This document shows positions 7,698 to 15,164 of a stretch of DNA of 23,617 nt, in pieces (positions within the stretch are counted from its first letter, which is position 1; each line of letters starts with the position of its first letter). Under the pieces are notes generated by a model. It was not told where the DNA came from and did not search any database. It saw only the letters and a program-made list of their open reading frames with translations. This DNA is from Avichristensenella sp031550095. GTDB taxonomy: Bacteria > Bacillota > Clostridia > Christensenellales > Aristaeellaceae. Location of the stretch: the NCBI GenBank assembly GCA_031550095.1, contig JAVBOX010000035.1, positions 1-23,617 on the forward strand, given 5' to 3'. Position numbers and translations under genes: made by a program.

Positions 7698-8990
7698 TCA
7701 ATTGGCGTCGAAGGCGTTGCCGATTTGGTTGATCAAATCGTTCTGGGCGGCTTCCAGCGCCTGCTCTACGGTCATGGTGCCGGACATGTACTCATCCAGA
7801 TACTGCTTTACGATCGTCTGCTCGGCGGAGAAGGTGGGGGTGTAGGGATATACCTGCAGCGTCTTCATGGCCTCCAGGTGAACGGGAACCAGCGCCTCGC
7901 CGAAATAAGGATTGGGCGCCGTATAGACCGGGTCGGTCTCAATGGACTTCAGCGGCGGGATGATGCCGTTGATGCCATAGACGATCTGGCGGTACTCGGG
8001 ATCAAAGCTGTACTTGGCCAGCACATCGGCAGCCAGCTCCGCGTTCTTGGCGCCCTTGGGCACCACCCAGATGCCCATGCCCGCTTCGGAACCCGGGCGA
8101 ATCTCTTCCGGCCACAGGGCACAGCTCCACTTGCCCGCCTGCTCGGGGCACCAGTTGATCAGGTGGGTCTTCATCCAGGAACCGATGAGCTGGCTCACCA
8201 GCGCCTCGTCGGTGAACGCCGACTGCCAGTCCGCCGACCATTCGGAAATGGGCGCGAAATAACCGGAATCATTATACTTCTTCAATGTTTCAAAGGCAAG
8301 CTTCACGTTTTCATCCTGGGCGATGACGAAGTTGCCCTCGTCGTCCGTAAAGCGGCCTCCGTTGCCGCTTAGCAGCATCAGAAGGTCATAGGCGCTCATG
8401 GGCGGCAGATAATTCTCAATGTACTTGTCCGGATACTTTTCATGGACGATTTTGGCGGCTTCGATGAAGTCATCCACGGTCTTCACGGCGGCCACGTCGA
8501 TTCCGCAATCCTCAAAGATGTCCGTGCGGTAATACCAGATCTTGGGCTTGACTTCCTGGGGGAGGCAGAACACCTTGCCGTCAATGGCGCTCATCAGCGC
8601 GTACACCTCGGGCATGATGTCATCCTTGTAAGGCTCCACGGCGGCGGTCATATCATAGAGCAGCCCCGCCTCCGCGAACTCCCGGTACTGCATGTAGTTT
8701 AAGCGAACCATGTCCGGCAGTTCCTCGCCGGAAGCGAACAGCAGCCGGAGCTTCTGGGCGATGCCCTGGTCCCCGTCTCCGCCAATCACAACCTCGATGT
8801 CCAGCTTGTCCTTCATTTCCGGGAACCGCTCCATGAGCTTGTCATTAAGGCTCACATACATTTCGGTTCCTGTCCAGATCATCATCTGCATTGACACATG
8901 ATCCCCGGAGTACAGTTCCGCGGTCGCCGCGGCGCTGCCCATCACCAGCGCCAAAGCGAGCAGGAGCGCCAAGAGATTTCGCTTCATCAT
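7698..8990 (-). CDS. Extracellular solute-binding protein, family 1 (CUT1 transporter)
   Basis: The 430-residue protein starts with a signal peptide (MMKRN plus a hydrophobic LLALLLALALVMG stretch), with a likely cleavage near ATA-EL at about residue 24. The mature part has the alternating-lobe pattern of family-1 sugar-binding proteins, for example ASGEELPDMVRLN, GKVFCLPQEVKPKIWYYRTDIF and GAKNAELAADVLAKYSF. It is the first gene of the operon, and the ATG at 8990 has an AGGAGG site six bases upstream. There is no lipobox cysteine at the end of the signal peptide, unlike most Bacillota binding proteins, so membrane anchoring is unexplained. The ligand is unknown; the downstream genes suggest a sugar or sugar acid. 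Confidence 0.92.
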   Translation of the reverse strand: MMKRNLLALLLALALVMGSAAATAELYSGDHVSMQMMIWTGTEMYVSLNDKLMERFPEMKDKLDIEVVIGGDGDQGIAQKLRLLFASGEELPDMVRLNYMQYREFAEAGLLYDMTAAVEPYKDDIMPEVYALMSAIDGKVFCLPQEVKPKIWYYRTDIFEDCGIDVAAVKTVDDFIEAAKIVHEKYPDKYIENYLPPMSAYDLLMLLSGNGGRFTDDEGNFVIAQDENVKLAFETLKKYNDSGYFAPISEWSADWQSAFTDEALVSQLIGSWMKTHLINWCPEQAGKWSCALWPEEIRPGSEAGMGIWVVPKGAKNAELAADVLAKYSFDPEYRQIVYGINGIIPPLKSIETDPVYTAPNPYFGEALVPVHLEAMKTLQVYPYTPTFSAEQTIVKQYLDEYMSGTMTVEQALEAAQNDLINQIGNAFDAN

Positions 8991-9250
8991 CGGATACCTC
9001 CTCGTTATATTCTATCACCGCCCAATGGGCGAAAAGGCCTTTGACACCGCCCAGATCGCCCATGGAGCAGGCGCATAGATTCCCCGCCGGATGCCCCGCG
9101 TTTATATGCTTTTTATATCATAACCGAAATAGGCGGAAATAAACAGCAAAACAATCTACTATATTCTTTGATATTTTATGGCATTCGCTGAAATTCAACT
9201 GGCCGTGGATCCATAGGCGGGGCCCGGAAGGGGACGCTGGACGGGCGTTA
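8991..9250 (-). promoter_or_regulatory. Leader and probable promoter region of the two-component/transporter operon
   Basis: No coding sequence is evident in these 260 bases. An AT-rich block at about 9095-9175 contains TATGAT (9117-9122) followed by ATAAAAAG on the minus strand, the best -10 candidate, preceded by GGT as in extended -10 promoters. I see no good -35 at the right distance, so the promoter may depend on an activator such as the operon's AraC-type regulator. Transcription from there would give a 5' leader of over 100 bases. The palindromic element A begins at the left edge of the neighbouring LRR remnant (9251). Confidence 0.35.
9016..9053. repeat. Direct repeat CACCGCCCA, candidate regulator-binding pair
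   Basis: The 9-base word CACCGCCCA occurs at 9016-9024 and 9045-9053, 29 bases apart (close to three helical turns). The first copy is also half of the near-palindrome CGCCCAATGGGCG (9019-9031). The pair lies between the AT-rich promoter block and the binding-protein start. Spaced direct repeats suit AraC-type regulators, but a position downstream of the promoter would be unusual for activation. Confidence 0.3.
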
Positions 9251-9413
9251 TCTAGAGCAATTTTTGAAAACATAGCGCATAGATTGGCGAGAGATTTTGC
9301 CGTCTCGCTAAGACGAGGGAGCAGGGCGTAAGCGCTACGCTGAGCGGACGAGACAATGCGAGACGGCAAAATCTCCGCCAGGATGTGTGCTATGTTTTCG
9401 AGAAATGCTCTAG
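9251..9413. mobile_element. Palindromic element A (~160 bp, MITE-like)
   Basis: Two arms, 9252-9308 and 9358-9413, are inverted copies of each other with about 48 of 56 aligned bases matching and perfect ends CTAGAGCA/TGCTCTAG. The inner arm carries GAGAGATTTT (9289-9298). The centre holds the near-hairpin GCGTAAGCGCTACGC at 9326-9340. It shares size, internal words and layout with elements B (12055-12211) and C (15003-15164), but its outer arms are unlike theirs. The flanks are TA at 9249-9250 and TA at 9414-9415, as expected for a TA target duplication; the exact left edge is uncertain by one base. It lies at the broken 3' end of the LRR gene and could also terminate transcription. Confidence 0.7.
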
Positions 9414-9454
9414 TATCCAGTAATAATCGCATTGTCGTCCGCCAAAACATACGT

Positions 9455-11500
9455 CTACTGTCCGCCGGCGTCTGTCCTGTCGTCCAAAGTGATGTTATCA
9501 AAACCAATCAAAGCATAGTGAATCAGGTTTTCTTTTGCGTAGTACTCCGCGAAGCTGCCTTGATAAACGCGCAAGGTAAGCTTTGGGTTGGGCACGGCGC
9601 GGCCCTCAAAGATATAAAACGCATTGACGGCGATACTGACCACGCCTTCCGGGATGGTGACGTTGGTTAAGCCGCGGCAGTTCATGAATGCGCCGCTGTC
9701 GATTTTCGTTACTCCTTCCGGGATGGTGATGTCGGTTAAGCGGGTGCACCCTGAGAACGCCCCGATACCGATGCTGGTTAAGCTGTTTGGAAGAGTGATG
9801 CTGGCTAAACCGCCGCACAAACCGAACGTGTCTTCGCCAATGCGGGTCACGCCCTCCGGGATGACGATGCTGGCCAAGCCGTGGCACCCTTCGAACGCCT
9901 TGGCGCCGATTTGTGTTACGCTGCCGGGTAGAGCGACGCCGGTTAGGCTTTTGCAATCACGGAACGCCCCTTCTCCGATGCTGATCACGCCATCCGGGAG
10001 GGTGACGCCGGTTAATTTTTCGCATTGAAAGAACGCCCAGTTGCCGATTCTTGTCACGCCTTCCGGAACGGCAACGTTGGTTAAGCCAACGCATAAGGAG
10101 AACGCCGAGTTTCCGATGCTGATCAAGCCATTCGGGAGGGTGACGCCGGTTAAACCGCCGCAATCATAGAACACCTCGGCACCGATGCCCGTCACCGCAT
10201 AGCCGTCCAGTTCAGTAGGTATCACCAGATGCCCTTTCGGTTTCTTTTTGTATTCGATGATTTCCGCGCCGCCATCCTTCAGCACGTACGTCCACTGCCC
10301 GCGAGCGTCCGTTTTCTCTTTCCCCGCGACTGTGACAAGATTGCCCGTGGCGTCAATATATGTATATGGAATCTCGTTTTCTCTCGCGTATTGTTCGCCG
10401 TAGCTGCCATGCGTCACGCTCAGTGTAAGCGCATTGCATCTTTCAAAGGCGTCTTTGCCAATGTCCGTCACACTGGCCGGGATGTTCACGCTCATCAGGC
10501 TGCCGCACGCAAAAAACATGCCGTCGCCGATGCGCGTAATGCCGTCCGGGAAGGTTACACTTTTCAGGCCGTAGCATTGGCTGAATGCCCGATCGCCGAT
10601 GCCCCTCACGCTGTCCGGAACGGTTACGCTTTTCAGTTCGTAGCACTCAATGAACGCGCAATCGCCGATGTGCGTCACGCCCTCCGGCATCGTAATGCCG
10701 GTCAGGTTGAAGCTGCATTCAAACGCCCCGTCGCCGATAGCCGTCACCGGATATCCGCCCAATTCACCCGGGATCACCAGATTGCCCCTGGGGTCTTTCA
10801 TGTATTTTATCGTAGCTCCAAACTCCGTCAGCACATACGCCCACTGTTCATCCGCGACGGCCTCTTTATCCGGTATGTCCACGCCAGCCATGCCTTCAAC
10901 GGACACATAGGGGACTTCGTGGTATTTCGCATACTCCTCGGCAACGCTTGCTTTCGTTACGGTCAGCGTGAGCAGTTCACATTCGGTAAACACGTTTACG
11001 CCGATATCCGTTACGTTAACCGGTATGGTCAAATTGGTTAAGGATTCGCATCCAAAGAACGCGTATCCGCCGATGCTGGTCACGTTGCTTCCGATGGTCA
11101 CACTGGCGAGTTCATAGCATTCCTTGAACGCCCATACGCCGATGCTGGTCACACTCTCCGGTATGATTACATTGGTCAGGCCAACACACAAGTTGAACGC
11201 CTCTGCGTCGATGTGCGTCACACTATCCGGGATGGTTACGCCGGTTAAATCGCCGCAACTAAGGAACGCACTATCGCCAATACCCATCACCGCATACCCG
11301 TCCAATTCGCCCGGGATCACCAGATCGCCTTCCGGTTCCTCCACATGTCCCGTAATCGTTGCTCCACCGTTTTCCAGAACATACATCCATTGCCCACTGG
11401 CGTCCGTCATTTCTTCCTCGGCAATTCCGGCAGTCATGAAAAGCACCAGTGAAACCACAAGCACTACCATCATGTTTCCATTCTGAAGCTTCCTGTACAT
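9455..11500 (-). CDS. BspA-like leucine-rich-repeat surface protein, 3' end truncated
   Basis: About 681 residues: a signal peptide (hydrophobic MMVVLVVSLVLFMTAGIA), then three modules. Each starts with a GQWxYVL..GA.I segment and xLVIPxELxGYxVxxIG, continues with 23-residue LRR_5 repeats (LTxVTIPxxVTxIGxxAFxxC), and the first two end in an LTLxV..GS..E.YA..xxxPY tail. Such proteins are usually secreted or surface-exposed adhesins. I prefer the start at 11500, ten bases after AGGAGG; the ATG at 11509 nearly touches that site. The end is abnormal. After TDAGGQ comes TAG where other modules have TGG (W), and the frame continues TYVLADDNAIITGY, clearly the start of a fourth module, before hitting element A at 9413. 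No sortase signal or other anchor is seen. The gene has therefore lost its 3' part and may or may not be functional. Confidence 0.8.
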   Translation of the reverse strand: MYRKLQNGNMMVVLVVSLVLFMTAGIAEEEMTDASGQWMYVLENGGATITGHVEEPEGDLVIPGELDGYAVMGIGDSAFLSCGDLTGVTIPDSVTHIDAEAFNLCVGLTNVIIPESVTSIGVWAFKECYELASVTIGSNVTSIGGYAFFGCESLTNLTIPVNVTDIGVNVFTECELLTLTVTKASVAEEYAKYHEVPYVSVEGMAGVDIPDKEAVADEQWAYVLTEFGATIKYMKDPRGNLVIPGELGGYPVTAIGDGAFECSFNLTGITMPEGVTHIGDCAFIECYELKSVTVPDSVRGIGDRAFSQCYGLKSVTFPDGITRIGDGMFFACGSLMSVNIPASVTDIGKDAFERCNALTLSVTHGSYGEQYARENEIPYTYIDATGNLVTVAGKEKTDARGQWTYVLKDGGAEIIEYKKKPKGHLVIPTELDGYAVTGIGAEVFYDCGGLTGVTLPNGLISIGNSAFSLCVGLTNVAVPEGVTRIGNWAFFQCEKLTGVTLPDGVISIGEGAFRDCKSLTGVALPGSVTQIGAKAFEGCHGLASIVIPEGVTRIGEDTFGLCGGLASITLPNSLTSIGIGAFSGCTRLTDITIPEGVTKIDSGAFMNCRGLTNVTIPEGVVSIAVNAFYIFEGRAVPNPKLTLRVYQGSFAEYYAKENLIHYALIGFDNITLDDRTDAGGQ

Positions 11501-11514
11501 CCGGTTCATACCTC

Positions 11515-11990
11515 CTAGATGCTTGCTTTAGCGGATTGGGTTCCACACATAGTATACTCCGTAACGAACGCATATGGTTTATTGTTACCCTTCGCGTAGT
11601 ACGCCGCGTAGCTGCCTTTCGTGACGGCCAGGGTGAGTTCCTCACATCCATCAAAAGCATCTTCGCCAATGTCAGTCACACCGGCCGGGAGGGGCAAACT
11701 CGTCAGGCTATCGCATCCACTAAATGTCCTGTTGCCAATGCTCCTCACACTATCCGGTATTGTCAAATTTGCCAGGCTTCCGCACCATCTGAATGCACCG
11801 TCGCTGATGCTCATTACACTGTCCGGAACTGTTTCGCTTTTAAGCCGCCACACCCCTCAAACGCCCCGTCACCGAGCCTTGTCACGCTATCTGGGATGGT
11901 CACGCGAGTTAAGCCACAAAATTGAACGTATAATTGTCAATGCTCCCGACACTGTCCGAAATGATCACGCTGGTCAAACCCGTACAGTAA
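11515..11990 (-). pseudogene. Frameshifted LRR (BspA-like) gene remnant
   Basis: The same LRR_5 repeats as in the neighbouring gene are found in three frames. CTGLTSVIISDSVGSIDNYTF runs to about 11920, then GLTRVTIPDSVTRLGDGAFEGC to about 11840, then an open stretch ending ITEYTM-like at the TAG at 11515. That last stretch has the module tail ELTLAVTKGSYAAYYAKGN. Each frame change equals one missing base in a 4-base homopolymer (TTTT at 11918-11921, AAAA at 11838-11841), so sequencing error cannot be excluded. The 5' part of the gene is gone: LRR homology begins abruptly at about 11990, where IS5 transposase sequence ends. Its stop overlaps the ribosome site of the next LRR gene, so the two probably came from tandem copies. 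Confidence 0.7.
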
Positions 11991-12348
11991 GCAGCACATA
12001 AGCCCGCAGCATGGTTTCCAATGGATAGGGTTTGTTCCCGCGCTCTCCTTTGTATTACTCCGGCATCGAAAAGTCGGAAGAGAGGCACGAGAGATTTTTT
12101 CGTCCAGCAAGGAGCTGGAACGAGGCGTAGCAGCGCTACGCTGAGTGAAAGGCGACGCCGCTGGACGGAAAAAGATCCGTGCCAAACTTCGAATATTCGG
12201 TGCCGGAGTAATAGTAGCCTGGCTTAATGATTCCCTGCCATTGGCTCCATGGTATGATCCGATCCATCTGCTCCGGAAATTCCTTCTTACTCGTCCGTAC
12301 CCGCGCCAGTTCATCCCTCAACGCGGATAGGCTTCATTGCTTATTCAT
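11991..12348 (-). pseudogene. 5' fragment of an IS5-family transposase gene, split by element B
   Basis: Reading from 12348, the minus strand gives MNKQ, a TGA, then SLSALRDELARVRTSKKEF, PEQMDRIIPW, and IIKPGYY up to element B. Beyond the element it resumes YKGERGNKPYPLETMLRAYVLL and stops matching at about 11991, where LRR sequence begins. These are the N-terminal landmarks of IS5-family transposases, with KxxYYKGERGNKPY being characteristic. The catalytic DDE region is absent. The gene is therefore broken three ways: an early TGA (12334-12336), insertion of element B, and loss of the remainder. No intact IS end was identified. Confidence 0.75.
12055..12211. mobile_element. Palindromic element B (157 bp) inserted in the IS5 transposase gene
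   Basis: Its ends are perfect inverted repeats TTACTCCGGC/GCCGGAGTAA, with imperfect arms of about 53 bases (12055-12108 and 12160-12211). Inside are GAGAGATTTT (12089-12098) and a perfect 7-bp hairpin GCGTAGC-AGC-GCTACGC at 12125-12141. It is flanked by TA on both sides (12053-12054 and 12212-12213). Removing the element and one TA joins the flanks as CCAGGCTACTACAAAGG, which restores the transposase frame as PGYYKG. That is direct evidence of insertion at a TA site. It encodes no protein, so mobilisation would have to be by a transposase supplied elsewhere. Confidence 0.82.
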
Positions 12349-12387
12349 ACTCATATTTTACCACTTTTGCTCCGGTTTTGCATCTTC

Positions 12388-12404
12388 TGTGCGGTGTTGC
12401 CCTA
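12388..12404. repeat. Solo end sequence matching the termini of element C
   Basis: TGTGCGGTGTTGCCCTA here matches the right end of element C (15150-15166) at 16 of 17 bases and the inverted left end of C (15001-15017) at 16 of 17. No matching partner arm or core is visible beside it. It looks like a leftover end of another copy, or a terminal repeat of the transposon that moves element C. Confidence 0.5.
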
Positions 12405-12405
12405 A

Positions 12406-12434
12406 AGCGCCTCCACCGGGAAGGCGAAGGCGCT
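12406..12434 (-). terminator. Weak stem-loop downstream of the glycosidase operon
   Basis: After the GH38-type gene stops, the transcript can form AGCGCCT...AGGCGCT, a 7-bp stem around a 15-base loop, followed by only TTTAGG. It is the only hairpin close to the operon end, so it may be a terminator, but the short T-run makes this uncertain. Confidence 0.35.
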
Positions 12435-12459
12435 GATTGCGCGGGTTTTCGCGGAGCAT

Positions 12460-14877
12460 TCACCCATGGTAAGAAACAAAGGCCAAGGGGGGCCGGTTTG
12501 TCCGCCGGGCCAGTTCCAGCGCGGCACTTGCTTCCCGGTGGGCTGACAGCAGCAGGTGAAAGCGGTAATGATGAAAACCGCCGGTTTCCGCGCGAAAATT
12601 CGCGTCCCAGGCCGTGTTCATGATCCACGCGCAGGCGGGGTCCAGGTTGTGTATCCCCGGGTCGCCGCTTAGGCGGATGGGGTGGGCCATAAGCTCTCCC
12701 ATGGCGATCAGCGGCGTATCCGGCGTCGCGATGACGACCGAGCAATCCGGCCCCACATAGCACATGCCCGCCCGAACCGCGTAAAAATCCGTGTTGGTGC
12801 CGGGGATCTGGTCGATCCGCGGCCGGACGGGGGCCCCGGCCTTGTCCAGCCAGCACACCTCATCCGAGTGCCCCGCTGTAAACGGCAATGCCAGGTAGAC
12901 GCTTTCCGGATCCCACACGCTATCCTTATGGCACTGAAAATCCACATCCAGCCTGGGCAAGTGGCGGTACACGGTGAGCAGGATTTCGCAAAGATCCATG
13001 CCCTGGATCTCATAGGCAAGCCTAACGCTGGCATAAAGCTCTCCCTCCTCCTGCACCGTGGCCTGGCGCAAGCGGCCCTGGTACCTGTGTGTTCCCATGG
13101 CTTTCCGGCCCCTGCCCATGGCGCGGCGCACACCGCACGGATCCCCGCGGCCATCCGTCACTTCATAGATGGGCGTAAAGGCCCCGTAGACCGCGCCGGT
13201 CCGCAAGAGGGAGGTTCCGCTCTTGCGATCCACGATGGAGACGATGCCTTCCGGAGTCTGAAGGCCGATTTCAAGAAAAGGGGTCGCGATCCGCCAGGGG
13301 CTGACAAAGAGGTCATCGGCCCCCATTCTTTCCCCGGTGCGAAAAAGATCCCGGACGCCTTCGGAGCCTGTTTCGAGCGTTGGCTCCACGGAAGAAAGGG
13401 AAGGACCAGGCCTTGGCTCAACGGCATACCGCCGATGCTCCCCCTTCTCCAGCGCGGAAAGCCAGTGAACGCGGACACCCCGGGACTGGGTTGCCACCTG
13501 GAAAGGGACAGGCTCACGGGTTCTTTCATCTATGATGGCAAAATGGGGGAAGGGCGCCGATTCCATATCCACCGAGATCACATCGCACAGGGCGGCGTCA
13601 TAGGGGTTTACCCCATGAAGGATCATCGACTTCCAGGGCAAAATCAATGGGGTTTGTCCCATTTTTTCCTGAATGAGGCCGCATGCCCGGGAAGCCGCGT
13701 CGTTGGCCCGAAGCGCATAGAGCATTTTTCGCATATCCTGGCCGTCCACCTCGGGGAGGTAGGGCTTATCCACCGCCGCGGCCGCGCCAAAGGTATGCTC
13801 GGCGTAGATGATCAGGTTTTCAGCCGCTTTCTCCCGCAGCGCCTTCGTGCCATAGGCGTCATGGGGGTCAAGGCGCCGGGCAAGATCCAACGCCCTGCCA
13901 GCTTCCCGGGCATGCCTTACGACGCGAGGCGCGGAAGCCACGCCGTCTACCCACCAATCCGTCCAGTCTCCCCGGTAGATAGGCAGGGAATCCCCTAGCT
14001 TTCCCACCGCATCAAAAAATGTCTCCAGGGTCACCAGCCGCAGTTGGATGGAGCCCTTGTTTTCGGCATTGTATCGGTCTATAAACGCCGCTACGCCGGG
14101 GTTTGGGGGGCTGTTATCCGTCATGCGGCCGGAAACACACAGCTGCGCAAAAGAATGGGGGTGCCCGCGCTCCCAAAGGGAACGGACATACGCCTCAATG
14201 CGCAGGTTCGCCCTCTCCCATAGGGAAAGGCCCGTGCCGTCCAGGCCGTCGTGAAGCGTGTATGGAAAGGAGGGCTCCTGTGCTAGGCCCAGCTCATTCC
14301 CCAGATGATAATGATCCCCGCTATATACCAGGAGCCTGCGCCCGGAAGGGGCTTCCCACCAAAATGGCGCTTGCGTGTTGTCCAAAGGTGGGCGTCCCCG
14401 GTACGCGTGAACACAGCTCAAAAGGCTGGCGATGCCCGCGTCAATCAGCGCGTCGGCATACCCCCAGGGATAGCCGTTGATGTCGGCGGTCATGGCGCAG
14501 GGCATGCGAAGGCCCAGCCCTTCTATTTCCCTTTGAGACCGGTTGAGCGCCCAGCGAAGCACCTCGTCATCGGCCAAGTCAACCAGCCCCAGGTAATTGC
14601 CCGACAGGCCGATTTTCACTTCCTGAACCCGGCGAACAAGGGCCTCCCTTTCCGACGCGGCGGCGGCTTTCAGGAACTTTTCGACGCACCAATAGCTCTC
14701 GCAGACCCAGCGGAAGCCGCTCCATTCCGGCCTGTCCGTCTCCGCGTGATCCAGAATTTCCAATGCCCGTCTCAAGAAGTTGATTTGATTTTGCTCCACA
14801 ACCTCCTGCAAGTCGGTGAAGCCCACATCCGTATGGCTGTGGTGGATGATATACAGTGTGAAGTTTCTTTCGTCCAT
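12460..14877 (-). CDS. GH38-type alpha-mannosidase-like hydrolase (DUF5054-like)
   Basis: The cytoplasmic protein of about 805 residues opens with LYIIHHSHTDVGFTDLQE, the zinc-binding H-x-D motif of glycoside hydrolase family 38 (His15, Asp17). MTADINGYPWGYADAL follows, with Asp132 in the place of the GH38 nucleophile. The last 100 residues include NTAWDANF..ETGGFHHYRFHLL, matching the C-terminal sandwich end of alpha-mannosidases. It resembles the poorly characterised DUF5054 branch more than classic mannosidases. The open frame extends upstream to 15018, but that part lies in element C. The ATG at 14877 has GGGAGG six bases before it, and coding similarity starts there. It has no signal peptide. 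It is the last gene of the operon, separated from the GH172 gene by element C and a leader hairpin, so it may be expressed differently. Confidence 0.82.
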   Translation of the reverse strand: MDERNFTLYIIHHSHTDVGFTDLQEVVEQNQINFLRRALEILDHAETDRPEWSGFRWVCESYWCVEKFLKAAAASEREALVRRVQEVKIGLSGNYLGLVDLADDEVLRWALNRSQREIEGLGLRMPCAMTADINGYPWGYADALIDAGIASLLSCVHAYRGRPPLDNTQAPFWWEAPSGRRLLVYSGDHYHLGNELGLAQEPSFPYTLHDGLDGTGLSLWERANLRIEAYVRSLWERGHPHSFAQLCVSGRMTDNSPPNPGVAAFIDRYNAENKGSIQLRLVTLETFFDAVGKLGDSLPIYRGDWTDWWVDGVASAPRVVRHAREAGRALDLARRLDPHDAYGTKALREKAAENLIIYAEHTFGAAAAVDKPYLPEVDGQDMRKMLYALRANDAASRACGLIQEKMGQTPLILPWKSMILHGVNPYDAALCDVISVDMESAPFPHFAIIDERTREPVPFQVATQSRGVRVHWLSALEKGEHRRYAVEPRPGPSLSSVEPTLETGSEGVRDLFRTGERMGADDLFVSPWRIATPFLEIGLQTPEGIVSIVDRKSGTSLLRTGAVYGAFTPIYEVTDGRGDPCGVRRAMGRGRKAMGTHRYQGRLRQATVQEEGELYASVRLAYEIQGMDLCEILLTVYRHLPRLDVDFQCHKDSVWDPESVYLALPFTAGHSDEVCWLDKAGAPVRPRIDQIPGTNTDFYAVRAGMCYVGPDCSVVIATPDTPLIAMGELMAHPIRLSGDPGIHNLDPACAWIMNTAWDANFRAETGGFHHYRFHLLLSAHREASAALELARRTNRPPLAFVSYHG

Positions 14878-14921
14878 GTTCATCCTCCCGCTGGCCTCCC
14901 CTTTCATCCTGATTTGCTGAA

Positions 14922-14959
14922 AACCCCCCTTTCCCGCCGTGAGGCGAAATAGAGGGGTT
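14922..14959 (-). promoter_or_regulatory. Leader stem-loop before the GH38-type gene
   Basis: On the minus strand AACCCC pairs with GGGGTT around an inner stem TTTCGCC/GGCGGGAAA with a TCAC loop, followed by TTTTC. It sits 45 bases upstream of the GH38-type start. It looks like a terminator or attenuator that would lower read-through from the upstream genes. No independent promoter was recognised between it and the gene. Confidence 0.4.
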
Positions 14960-15002
14960 CCAAAGGGCGCGCCCCTTGGCAGCGTCCCAGCGTTCTTCCT
15001 TA

Positions 15003-15164
15003 GGGCGACACCGCACAAGGAGCGTTGCTGGCATTGCGAGAGATTTTCGTGCTGATCAAGAAGCCTGGAGGAAGCCGTAGCAGCGCTACGGCGACCGTAA
15101 GAGCGACACAGGGCAACGCGAAAAGATCCGCAAAGACAGCGTGCGCGATTGTGCGGTGTTGCCT
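15003..15164. mobile_element. Palindromic element C (~162 bp, MITE-like)
   Basis: The arms begin GGGCGACACCGCACAA (15003) and end in the inverse, TTGTGCGGTGTTGCCT (15164), and stay imperfectly complementary for about 50 bases. Inside are GAGAGATTTT (15038-15047), its partner GAAAAGATCCGC near 15120-15131, and a perfect 8-bp central hairpin GCCGTAGC-AGC-GCTACGGC (15074-15092). TA dinucleotides flank both sides (15001-15002, 15165-15166). It shares core words with A and B, but its outer arms are different. It splits the carbohydrate operon between the GH172 and GH38-type genes and accounts for the spurious upstream extension of the GH38-type frame. Confidence 0.75.

Noticed and set aside
9252..9413. 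Element A as a simple transcription terminator
   Set aside because: It may act as one, but its length, TA flanks and relation to elements B and C are not explained by a terminator.
9118..9507. A 129-codon minus-strand frame crossing element A
   Set aside because: It only joins the LRR remnant, the palindrome and the promoter region in a different frame; it has no coherent protein features.
9620..11480. Periodic repeats resembling a repeat array
   Set aside because: The period corresponds to 23-residue LRR_5 units of a protein-coding gene; there are no uniform repeats with unique spacers as in CRISPR.
12682..13998. A 438-codon open frame on the plus strand
   Set aside because: It is fully antisense to the GH38-type gene, has no family resemblance, and arises from the high-GC codon pattern of the real gene.
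14966..14981. GC-rich palindromic stretch around GGGCGCGCCC
   Set aside because: Probably chance in a GC-rich spacer; it has no T-run, and neither flanks nor overlaps the element boundaries.
14878..15018. Upstream extension of the GH38-type frame (starting MCGVALRKN)
   Set aside because: The extension runs into element C, has no ribosome site, and family similarity begins at the ATG at 14877, which has one.
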